From the NCBI GenBank assembly GCA_013398295.1, contig VZSF01000638.1:499609-563608 (forward strand): a stretch of 64,000 nt of DNA. Reading direction: 5' to 3'. Source of the stretch: Chionis minor (taxonomy: Eukaryota; Chordata; Aves; Charadriiformes; Chionididae). Shown here piece by piece: positions 39,801-51,800 of this stretch. The position numbers and the translations under genes were made by a program. Within the stretch, counting starts at the first letter, position 1, and the number at the start of each line of letters is the position of its first letter. A model generated the notes under the pieces. That model was not told where the DNA came from, did no database searches, and saw nothing but the letters and a program-made list of their open reading frames with translations.

Positions 39801-42800
39801 ATTTAAGGGGTTGTCTGATGCACATCTCTTGTAATTTCTGAACAGAAGAGGGGATTTCACCTGAAATGAATTGGGTACTAAATGCATAAAAAAGCCAACA
39901 CCCAAGAAAGCAAGAACAGAGAGGACTCACTGTCTTTTGGACTGCTTTTCCGGAACCTTTCCAGGTCCACGTTGGGGGGTCTGTTGGGCTTCTGCGGGGG
40001 CTGGCCCAGCTTGAACGGTGGGGGCAAGGCTTTCCGCCTGGGGACTCCTGAACTCCTGTCCCCATCCTCTTTCTCTTGTGATCCACCTGATGGCCTTCCT
40101 GCAGCAAGTGCTGTGTTCGTCTTATGGAAATTAGAAGATGGACCTGATTCTTCCTGGATGATTTTGTTGAGGAAGATGTTCTTGGCAGCACTCATTCCCT
40201 TTTCTTCAGTCTTTTCCTCTGCACTTTTGGGGGTGCCTTGAGATGAGCTGGACCAGTGGCCAATCGGCTTCAGAGCCGTATTATAAGAATGACTGCCTGC
40301 AGCTTCTGCAGCACAGGTACTATTTTCATCCATTTCCTTTGCTGCTTTAAATGAGTGTATATTTGGCCTAGGGCCTGATAGTCCTTTTTGCAGAAAAACA
40401 TTTTTATTAGAAGTGTCTTCGTTGTGGGAGACCTCAGGGTTTAGAGAAGGTTTCTGTGCAAGAGGTGGTTTGGAGACAGGAAGCTTGGGCTCATTTTCTT
40501 GTGTTGCAGATGTGAACTTTTCCTTAACTCCAGTTACTTTAGAAAATGCCGGTTTTGCCTCACTCTCCTGTGCTGCAGAATTTGAATTTGGTTTTGTTCC
40601 TGGAGAATATTTTTCTTTCTCATGAGGACCCGAGTTAAGGAACTTGTTCCCTGCAGGTTTTGGATACAGAGGCTTTGGCTCTTCTTTTGCCAAGTCACTG
40701 GTTTTGGTGGGAGGTTTAGCACATCCAGCTTTTCCATCATTTTCTCTGTTAGTTGCCTGAAGCTGAACCCCAAACCTTTGTGTCACTGGTTTCAAATACG
40801 GAGGCTTTGGATCCTTCTCTGTTTTATCATCAGTTGAAGGCTTGACCCCCACAGGAGGTTTAGGATGAACAGGTTTTTGAAAGGTACTGGGTCCTGAAGA
40901 AGTTGTATTTCCTTGACTCGCAAATTTCTCAAGTGCTGCTTTCCTCGTCTGTAATCCTGTATGGATATGCTGTCCTGGGACTTTGAAGGGTCGACTGATA
41001 CCAGAAACATCCTCAGTGGGGCTGTTACCTGTATTAAATTTCGCCATGAGTGACTTCACATCTGCCTTGCCATCCTATAAGCATAAAGAAGAGAAAAAGA
41101 AAGAGCCGCAATGAGAAAGTCCCTGTTGCAATGTTCACACATACTGTACTTTAAAGAGTTTCCTGGTCTGAGGCTTGTAGTACTGCTGATTGGCTGTGGA
41201 GATATTGTAGCACATCTTCCTGTAAGGTTAGAGAAACTGAGTATTTTGTTATATCCCTGCTGTGGTTATACAATCTTTCAAAATTTTCAGTGCAGGTACT
41301 GCCTTTAGATGGTGGTCGTGCAGCTCCTTTTGGGCATACTATAATTTCTGCTTATTTCTGGAATTGGGAGCTGAACACCTGATAAATATAAAAACATACA
41401 TACTACTTTAAAATTAATGTATCCCTAAAAATGTGTGTCCTGTGGTGAGAAGCATAAACTGTACTAGAACCTGGATTATGTACCAGACTAGCATTATTCC
41501 TGCCAACTCTTTAAGAGAACTGCAAGTTCCTTTGTGAAAACAGAAAATCTTCTGGTTTGGGGTGTGTGTGTCAGTTTTTCTTTCCCTTCTCAGCAATTTT
41601 CTTCCCTGCTGCTTGCCTGTCCTCGCTTTGTCCTTGTTTCCCTTCTCCATTTTGTATCTGAAAAAACATGTGCATGTGTGGATGGAAAATGAAAATATGT
41701 GGAATAAAATAGGAAGAAATTATAACATATGCAGATCGTGTCCAAGATATTTAACTTCGAGTGGGGGGCTGGGGGGGTGGGGGGAGGAGGAAGTTGAACA
41801 ATTCCAAGGGGATAAAACTCAGCTTCATTTGAAAATGTTTTAATTGGTCAGCCTTATTCAATACCTTTCAGCACCAGCCTTTAAAAGGAACTCAGAACAA
41901 AGGCTTAATACATTTAAATTCAGTGTGATTAAAACACAGCACAGTGAAGGATGGGGGCAAAGGGGAGTGAGCTGGTCCCACTGGGCTGGGCTAGGGCCAC
42001 CTTTGGCTTCCAGGAGCCCTCTGCAGCAGCGAGTCCTTTCCCAGCCAACAGTGGCAGGAGAGGTGCAGCTACGGCAGATGCGCTGGTGTATTTGAAATTT
42101 AGATGTTGAAGAATGAACTGTGTCTTCACTCAGTACGGTTCATCAAGTGTTCAGTAATTTTTTGTACTTCATTAAAAGAGCTTCTAAGTTGGGGGTTTGC
42201 TGCTTTTGCCTTCCATTTGATTGTATCACGTTACATGAATTGCACGTTATCTTGGAATAGTTTTACCTGTGACTTCTGCAACTTAAAGTTAACTTTCCTA
42301 GTCTTTCAGTATCACCAAGAAATTAAGTTTTTTCAAACTGTTTGTGTTATACTATAAGGTTACTTAAATAAATGCAGCCAGAACAAGACAGTCATATACG
42401 AAACCTATCCCCAGAGCACCCTATTGTTATCTCTTCTGCACATATAAGAAAGGGAGGAAGTACACGTTTACTATGGAGACTGTCAGGTTTAAGCCATCTA
42501 CTGCTGGTTGACGCATAGGCACTCACACACAAAATTGCACTGCAGAGATAAGTATATGTATCACTAATCATTCAAGATTTCTCCCACAATACCTCACAAA
42601 ACACTGATTTTACCCACTTAAACAGAAGTTAAGCTAATTGCAATGCCAGAGAAAATAACAAAGCCCTTTGTTTCTGATCTCTTTTGACTTTGTGCTAATG
42701 TGCTAATGCTTGCTTTTTTTTTTTTTTNACAAAATCTAAACCGTCAGAGGTACTATAACTTTACCTCAGTGTCTCAAATCTTTAGAACTTACAAAATACC

Positions 42801-45800
42801 ATCTGATCAGCTGCTTGGCCAACTCAGCAGATCATTGCTTTTGAAAGTTGTGACAATAAATTGATTCTTCTGCTAACTCTTCTGTTTGAAATTTAAGAAA
42901 ACGTAGTTTGTCAAACAACAGTAATTTGAACATTCTGGACCACAGACATTCAGTGTGTAGACCTTTTAGAAGCTGGAAATGTGACTTTGAAGAAACTTTT
43001 CTTGTTGTGATCTATCTTTTCTGAGAAGCTTGCTGCGTCTTTGCAATAGCAAGTTCAATTACATTCATATATGCTTTCAAATGCACCGAACCATTCACTA
43101 CTGCCCTGCTAGTACTGTCATTGGATTTCTTTTAATAAATTGCTTCCCAGTACTGTGAACAAAACTTGCCTTAGTCATGCAGATTTACAAGCTCTTTAGG
43201 AGTAGAAAGCTCCTGGGGATGTGGAAGAGTTTACAATCAGCATTGTAGCCTCTCTGATTTACTTAGAGTGAGTAGTAAGTGCTAAAGGTAACACTAGGAA
43301 TCACAAGAGAGTAAGAAACTCTGTGAAATCTCTCTGCTTCTCTTCACTGTACATCACCAGTTCCTGCTTTCATAAGCTATGTTATACTAGAAGCCATATT
43401 GTGGATTCTAATGCACAACCTGACTGACCAGTAGACAGATGGGGAACTGGGTTAGAGGATCTTTCACTTGTGGCCCTGCTCATAGAGTAGTCCCCACAGT
43501 TTCCATGTTTCCCTTCACAGAAGCGACAGCAGTTACCTCTTCCATTAGCACATACAATGGGTTGTAAATCATGAAATGGGAACTTGAAAAGATTCTGAAG
43601 TGAGATTAAGTTCACCCTACCCTTCCCCTTTAACGTGCAAGGTACATGTGGGACAGAGGAGTTTCATGCAAGAAGTACTTGGGTTATTTTCTGAACTTTC
43701 TCTTTGTGCTTTACTGGGAAACTGAGTGCAAAATATTCTGGCTTTTCAGCTTCTTCTCTAAAGTGGAAGCAGCAGATAAGGTGCACAGTAACTTTGATAC
43801 AAGATGGTTGTATTATTCAAATGTGTTTGCTCAGATCTGGAACAGTACCCAGGTTTTAGTTCATATGCCACAGGTTCATCAAGGAGATTTGTATACGCAG
43901 TGCTTTCCCAGCCTCCCACTGCCTTCGACAGAGACTCACACAGATACCAAGATATACTTTTACAGAATTCTTCCACACCTAGATCTTAATTACACCTCAG
44001 TGTAAATGAGTGCAGTTCTCCATTATTTATAAAATAACTGCGTGTTTCAGTACAGAAGTATAATGTAATATGAGCACAAGAAATATTAAGGTTCCAGCTG
44101 TATTCTTCCCGAATTTACTGTGAATGTTTCAGTCTCAACTAGCAGCCTGATCAAAAAACATTTGTTTTGTTTTGGCATAAATTTGCTGTCGCTATTTACT
44201 TGGTGAAGCTGAAAGATCATTTCACTTCAGCTTTCCCTTGCAGTTGCTCTTCCTTCAAACTGCAGCACTGGATCAATGAAAGGAATAGCAGATGTGTGTG
44301 TGTACGATCCTTAATTAAGAAAATGAAATGTATGTCGACTGTACAAAGAATTGTGCAATTCTTCAAAATATATGCAGACCTGATTTATAAAGCAAAACTC
44401 CCTATCTTTTTACATCTCACCTGTAACTTTTTCCTTCCTAGGCTCAAGCGATACGGTCTAAAGAGGCCTTTTGAAAACTCGTTATCTTTTAACAGATCTT
44501 GATGAGTTTGCTAGAAAGTAATGAAATGAAGATTATAAAGCTATCTCTTTAAGGAGAAAAGTGTGTGTACTCATTAATTCTGTGACAGTGAAATAACCAG
44601 AGAAGGCGATAACCACCACTCCAACCCATTCTTTATAAGGAATAAGGAACTGGACAGAAAAGGCAAAGAAAATGACATGAAAGCTGTAGAAAAATACAGA
44701 GCTGAAAACTATTTGGCAGGTTTATAAAGGCCTGATTTAATCTCTACTGAAGTTAATGGATTTGGTGGAGTTTAGCCTCTTGCACAAGAGGTTAGTGCCA
44801 TTCTGGATTCACAATAAATTATTGCTTGACTATTTCCTTTTTCAGACAGAGAGACTTTAGAATTATCATTATGCAACTTTGTTGTTTCCAGATGAGATAA
44901 ATAATTTCCAAGTTGCTTTTCTTCCCCTTAAGTCTAGTTATAGTTACTAGTTAAAGAAGACTTGCTTTAGTAGTGACTGCACCATTTGGCAAGCGGAGTT
45001 AAGATGTTGCAGTACTCTATGAATGTAGGTAGTGTAAGTATAAAAAGAAGACAGAAAGACAGCATCTGCCCAAAGAAAAAGACTTGTTAATACAATGGTT
45101 GGCATACAAGAGAAAAGAGCCCTCATCAGATACTGAAGAACGAACAGGCAGGCTATTCTACTGCTTGGGGTTTTTTCTGAAAGGCAGACCTCTAGAAAGG
45201 AGTGGATAGACAGAAGTCTAAAGGGTTCCCCAATGAGAGGCTGGCAGCCTCTATGTTATCATTTCAAACATCCCTAACACCAGCATGACAAAACCAGCAT
45301 ACTTAGGAGGACATGCGGTTGTCAAAATTAGATAAGACAGTGTTCCAGCCTGATCATGCTGTATTCTGTGTCTTTGTTGTTGTGCATTCCTCTACACCTT
45401 TGTTGTCCCTGTCTGGTCACTTTTTCTTATCGTTTAACTAATCATAAGACCAACCACTTCACATTGCAGGAACATGAGAGAACAATAAAGTTCATCCACT
45501 CTAGGTCAGTTTGAGACCAGGATTGGTGAAGACAGAGCTTCACCGGAAGAGCCAGGTAACATCCCAGCTTGGTCCCAAACTATTGGTCAGAGTCTATGCA
45601 TGGGGCCAAAACATCTATCCATGCGTGGCTGTCTTTTCATCGTATGTCCTAATAAGTTCAACGCCAAGTTTCACTTTTATTTTCTTGCCTTTTTTGGGTA
45701 CCTCTCTATATCAAAATCAGAAAAACTATCAACCATTGGCAACTTAGTCTTCAACAACAGAAGCCTGGCAGCTTCAATTTTTAACCAAGAACTTCTGTCC

Positions 45801-48800
45801 AATAAAACCAGACTAGCTAATATTCCATTCTGAAAAAGGATTATGATTTTTTTTTTTAGCATGGCTTTATATAAGCACAGAGTTTCATGATACTTAATAA
45901 TTTGTGCTTTCAAAATTATTTTTCTCTTATGCTAATCAACAGCTTTCAGAATAATGTAAATTTTCTAGCAAGTTTGCCCAGAAATGAAGCAGACAGATCC
46001 CTCTTCACTCAGAACCCTGTTTATACACCGTGTATACTGTGACTGCCATATGAACACCTTTGATTTTAGTCTGGTCATTCCACTAAAGCTAATATAAGAT
46101 CTCCGAGTCTCAAGGAAGAAAAACTTGAGTTCCTGCCATTGGAAAGTTCCTACCCTTATTTCTAGAATTTCAAGATCCCATATGATTTTAAAGGAAATTT
46201 TGTGCCATTTTGAGACATTGAGTACCATTCTGACTCACTGCTGGAAAGAAAAATATTTTCCATGACCATGACAAACAAAAAACGTACACTGATATCTGAA
46301 TCCAGGGTACGGTATATTAAAAAATACCCCACCCACAAACAAACCAGCCACAAATAATGTAAAAAGAATTATTAGAAAATAATTGCCTATAAGTGATACC
46401 ATTACAGTTATTCAAAATGCAAAGGTCACTTAATTTAGGACTGCTCTTAGTAAAATTTCAGTGAACAAAACACAAACCTTTGAGAGAGAAGAGCCCGTTT
46501 CATCAGCTTGGTGTCTCTGCAGCTCCACAACTAACTGTAAATAAAATCTACATTTAAACTTTCCAGTTACATGAGGTTATATGTAATACCTTGTGCCGAT
46601 TCTACTTCTCCTGGAACTTTGCATGTTTACTTCTAAGACAAACATATACAAAAATTTACCTGTACTCCCCAAAGCTCTCCAATATTTTGACACAGGCAGA
46701 AAAACTGGCTCCCTTAATGAGACAATCCACGGGTGTATGACCTTAACAGCCTGGTCTGTTTGCTAAGAGGAGTTCTGCTTCTCAGCAAGGGTTTGCATAA
46801 GAATGCTGCTTGTGGGTTTCATTATCATGATCAGTAGAGAAAACTGGTCTCCTCAGGATATTAGGCAAGAAGTGGTTGGGGAAAAGGGAACTAACTGTGT
46901 TCAGACTGTTTGGCTGCTGCCATCAGCAGTATTCACCATGTGATTTCAGAAAGTATTGTGTTTACCCCATATTGTGGAGTCCTGTGAAGCTAAATTGGTG
47001 TGTATAAACTTGAGTCTTTAGAGAATAATGGCTAATCAAATGTGTGTGGTAATTCCAGGTGTAGACAAGAGTGGACCAACCTCTTGGGCCATCAAGTCTA
47101 ATCCACTGCTACCATCAAGAATCACTGCATATATTCCCACTCATAAGGCATTGGCTAATGTTTTTGCTTGCTTCCGTCTTTGCTAGCAGGATCTCAGGAG
47201 GTTCTGCCAGACAGTTTTTTAAAGCTTTTTCTATGTTGATATTTCTTTTTAAAAAAACTATGATCATACATTTATTCTGCTTGTTTATTACACAATCAAA
47301 GACTTTGAAGGACGATATAGGATAGGAAAACTGATATTGAGAAAATAAGCTTCACAAGACATTCTAAACCTGTGCTTGTGCTGAAGGTAAACCCAAACCA
47401 CGAAGGCGGAACCCTGTACTAAATACGGCTCAGTGAGCCTGCTGGAGCTCTGCACAGGGATGAGATAACAGAAGAAAAATTGTATGACTTTGAGCTTCAT
47501 AAGAGGTTGTTTGAGTCTTCCTCATTGTTTATCACTTCTCCTTCTGCACAATTTTGTTAGCATTTTTTGAAACATTTTTGGGTCACAAAATAAACCATTG
47601 GAAGTGCTTGAAATTTCCAGCTTATTTTTACAAAAACTTGTATCTTAGCTAGTTCAGAAGCTTATTGGAGTGCTGGATGGAGCTTATTTGAGTTAAAAAC
47701 ACTGCCATATGCTTTATATTTGCCACTTGCCAATGCTAACTATTTTTTTTGTTACATAACGCAATGTTTTTTTTCTTAGTGGAAGAAATGCTGTTGTTTA
47801 TGCTATTCATTCTGCTAAACACTGCATTTTATTTATAAAATCATATTTATTTTCGAAAATAAACAATCATCACTGATGATGAAGCATTTATTATTAATAT
47901 TAAGGCAGATTAGACTTTGTGACTGTTGCTATTTTTTCTGGCAGTCTTCATGACTGTTTTAAGGTGCTAACTGCAGCAATATAGTCATTTTGCATGGGTA
48001 AACACCACTGCAAGGGTTTGCGCACATTATCAGACCTAGACAAATCACGCAATGATCAAAGAACGAGCTCATCTTTGCAACTCTGAATGCTAGACAGTTC
48101 CTGTCATCTTCTCTTTCATCCGATACACAAAAATAAATATATGCCTAACAGACAGAATGCTGCTGAGAATATAAATTGCAGCAAACACAATGCAAATAAC
48201 CATTTATGCTGTGAAATTGCTGTGAAAGTCACCCATCTGCAATGTCTACCATATACTTCTTTTTACACTTGCAGGTGCAACAGCTTCCTGCGTTCTCTCT
48301 GGGTTTTGTACTTATTTCTGTGAAGGATGCTTGCAAGTGATTTGGGGGAACTAGATATTTTTAGGTGAAGAAACAATCTGAAGGAATTAATATTTTGAGG
48401 AACAGGACCCGCAAGCCTGAAAGCAGGTTATAAATATTTTGCCTTTTTTATTTTTCACCAAAACAACAGCAGCAGCAGCAATAAAATCACAAGATTATAT
48501 TCAAGCATGACAACAATAATGATGATGCCTTCTCATATATAAGCATGCCATTCCAGACTCTGTATAGACCAAAACCAGCATCTAAATCCCAGCATAGTAA
48601 TGGTGTGTTACTGTTCCCATGTGCAACTTTTATGACTGCACCCTTAAGTATTTTTTTTTATGAGAACATTTATTCAACTTTGGGAAAAGTGGCTGCTTAG
48701 GAATTAAATTTGTCAAAACTAGAGGAGAGAAAAAAAATGAGAAAAAGAGCTTCACTGAATTTCTCTGCCGTAAGTGCCAGACCATCTTTTAATTTCTCGA

Positions 48801-51800
48801 TGTTGTTCTGTGCTCTGAAATGGTTTGAAAGGTTGGGCACTGCTAGCTGAACACCTCTGGCTTTCCAACTGAATGATCACAAAGAAAATCATGGCCAGGA
48901 TCTTGTTACCTCCACAGCTGTGTCAGTACCTTTGTTGGAGGTGGTGTAAACTGAAGTGACATAATACAAAATAAAAATATCTTTTTTTCTTTCCATGTTG
49001 TTTTTAACCTGCTTCATTTCACCGATCTTAGTCAATTACATGATCCCAAAACAGGCAAGACAGTATAACAGGATTGGTGGTGAGTGAGGGTGGGAGAAGA
49101 AAAGGACAGGAATGAGAATGGATTGAGACCAGCCCTGAGAAGGACTTAGAATCATAGAATCACCTAGGTTGGAAGGGACCTTTAAGATCATCGACTCCAA
49201 CCATAAACCTAACACTGCCAAAACTACCACTAAACTGTCCCTCAGCACCATGTCTACGTGTATTTTAAATACCTCCAAGCATGGCAATTCCACCACTGCC
49301 CTGGGCAGCCTGTTCCAATGTCTGATAAGCCTTGTGGTGAAGAAGTTTTTCCTAATATTCAACCTAAACTTCCCCTGGTGCAACTTGAGGCTACTTCTTC
49401 TTGTCCTACCAATTGTTACTTGGGAGAAGAGACTGACCCCCACCTGGCTACAACCTCCTTTCGGGTAGCTGTAGAGAGCAATGATGTCTCCCCTCAGCCT
49501 CCTTTTCTCCAGGCTAAATGACCACAGGCCCCTCAGCAGCTCCTCATAAGACTTGCTCTCCAGACCCCTCACCAGCTTCATTGCCCTTCTCTGAACACGC
49601 TCCAGCACCTCAATGTCTTTCTTGTAGTGAGGGGCCCAAAACTGAACACAGTGTTTGATGTGGGGCCTCACCAGTGCTGAGTACAGGGGGATGATCCCCT
49701 CCCTAGCCCTGCTGGCCACACTATTGCTGATACAAGCCAGGATGCTGTTGGCCTTCTTGGTCACCTCAGCACACTGCTGGCTCATCTTCAGCTGGCTGTC
49801 CACCAGAACCCCCAGGTCCTTTTCCACCAGGCAGCTTTCCAGCCACTCCTCCCCAAGCCTGTAGCGCTGCCCGGGGTTGTTGTGACCCAAGTGCAGGACC
49901 CAGCACATGGTCTTGCTGAACGTCATACCGCTGGCCTTGGCCCAATGATCCAGCTTGTCCAGATCCCTCTGTAGAGCCTTCCTAGCCTTAAAGACATTAA
50001 CACTCCTGCCCAGCTTGGTGTCATCTGCAAACTTACTGAGGTGCACTCAATCCCTTCATCCAGGTCATTGATAAAGGTGTTAAAGTGAACAGGCCCCGAT
50101 ACTGAGCCCTGGGGAACACCACTTGTGACCAGCTGCCAACTGGATTGAACTCCACTCTCCACCGCTCTTCAGGCCCGGCCATCCAGCCAGTTTTTGACCC
50201 AGCAAAGGGTACACTTTCCAAGCCATACCCAGCCAGTTTCTCCAGGAGAATGTGGTGGGAAACGGTGTCAAAGGCTTTACTGATGTCCAGGTAAACAACA
50301 TGCACAACCTTTCCCTCATCCACCAAGTGAGTCACCTTTTCACAGAAGGAGATCAGGTTAGTCAAGCAGGACCTGCCTTTGATAAACCCATACTGACTGG
50401 GCCCAATCACCTGGTTGTCCTGCATGTGCCATGTAATGGCACTCAGGATGATCTGCTCCATGATCTTCGCAGGCACTGAGTTCAAACTGACAGGCCTGTA
50501 GTTCCCCAGATCCTCCTTCCAGCCTTTCTTGTAGATGGGTGTCACGTTTGCTAACCTCCAGTCAACTGGGACCTCCGTGGTTAGCCAGGACTGCTGATAA
50601 ATGATGGAATGTGGCTTGGTGCGCACTTCTGCCAGCTCCCTCTGTACCCTTGAGCAGATTCCATCTCGTCCCATAGACTTGTGTGTGTCTAAGTAGTGTA
50701 GCAGGTCACTCGTCATTTCCCCTTGGATTATGGGGACTTCATTCTGCTCCTCATCCCTGTCCACTAGCTCAGGGGGCTGGGTACCTTGAGAACAACTGGT
50801 CTTACTGCTAAAGACTGAGGCAAAGCAAGCATTAAGTACATCAGCCTTTTCCTCATCCTCACCCTTGTCTAATAAAGGATGGAGATCTCCTTAATCCTCC
50901 TTTTATTGCTAATGTATACTAGCTCAGGGGGCTGGGTACCTTGAGAACAACTGGTCTTACTGCTAAAGACTGAGGCAAAGCAAGCATTAAGTACATCAGC
51001 CTTTTCCTCATCCTCACCCTTGTCTAATAAAGGATGGAAATCTCCTTAATCCTCTTTTTATTGCTAATGTATTTATAGAAACTTTTTTTATTGTCCTTAA
51101 CATCAGAAGCCAGGTTAAGTTCTAGCTGGGCTTTAGCCCTTTTAATTTTCTCTCTGCATAACCTCATGACCTCCTTGTAGTCCTCCTGAGTGGCCTGCCC
51201 ATTCCCCCGAAACGTCATAAACTCTCCTTTTTCCCCTGAGCTCCAGCCAAAGTTCTCTGTTCAGCCAGGGTGGTCTTATTCCCTGCTGGTTCATCTTTTG
51301 GCACTCAGGGATGGCCTGCTCCTGCACCTCGCAGATTTCCTTGTTGAAGATTTCCAGTCTACCTGGGCTCCTTTGCCCTTCAGGACTGCCTAGCAAGGGA
51401 ATCTGTCAACCAGATTCCTGAAAAAGTTCGCCCTCTGGAACTCCGAGGTGGCAGTTCTGCTGACCCCCCTCCTTGCTTCTCCAAGAATCAAAACCTAGGA
51501 TTTCATCATCACTATGCCCAAGATTGCCTCCAACCATCACATTCCCCGCAAGTTCTTCTCTGTTCACAAACAACAGGTCCAGCCGGGCACCTTACCTAGT
51601 CAGCTCCCTCATCAGCTGTGTCAGAAAGTTACCCTCAACACACTCCAGAAACCTAGACTGTTCCCTCTCTCCTGTATTGTATTCCCAGCAGACATCTGCT
51701 AAGTTTGCTTGGGGGGTTGGTGGATGAGAAGCTCAACATGAGCTGTCAATGTGCGCTTGCAGCCCAGAAGGCCATTTGTATCCTGGGCTGCATCGAAAGA

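Larger units (their letters stand above)
24864..39930 (-). other. FYB1: FYB1 intron 2 (15.1 kb)
   Basis: Large AT-rich intron. It holds an ancient CR1 relic (26,478-26,895), a pair of diverged about 100-bp direct repeats (31,831-31,931 and 32,511-32,610) and a 37-bp direct repeat (37,237 and 37,582). No further exon or gene recognised on either strand; all open frames are short and without domains. Confidence 0.85.

Noticed and set aside
39757..40191. 144-codon minus-strand open frame and the matching plus-strand frames over exon 2
   Set aside because: Other-frame shadows of FYB1 exon 2 coding sequence.
41057..41059. Translation start at 41,059 in exon 2
   Set aside because: The codon is GTG within DVKSL, not ATG. 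The true in-exon ATG is 41,045-41,047, and the upstream frame is continuous with the exon 1 ATG.
47040..47200. Possible CR1 antisense tail (ATCAAGTCTAATCCA)
   Set aside because: Only one short landmark matches; no ordered series as in the accepted relics.
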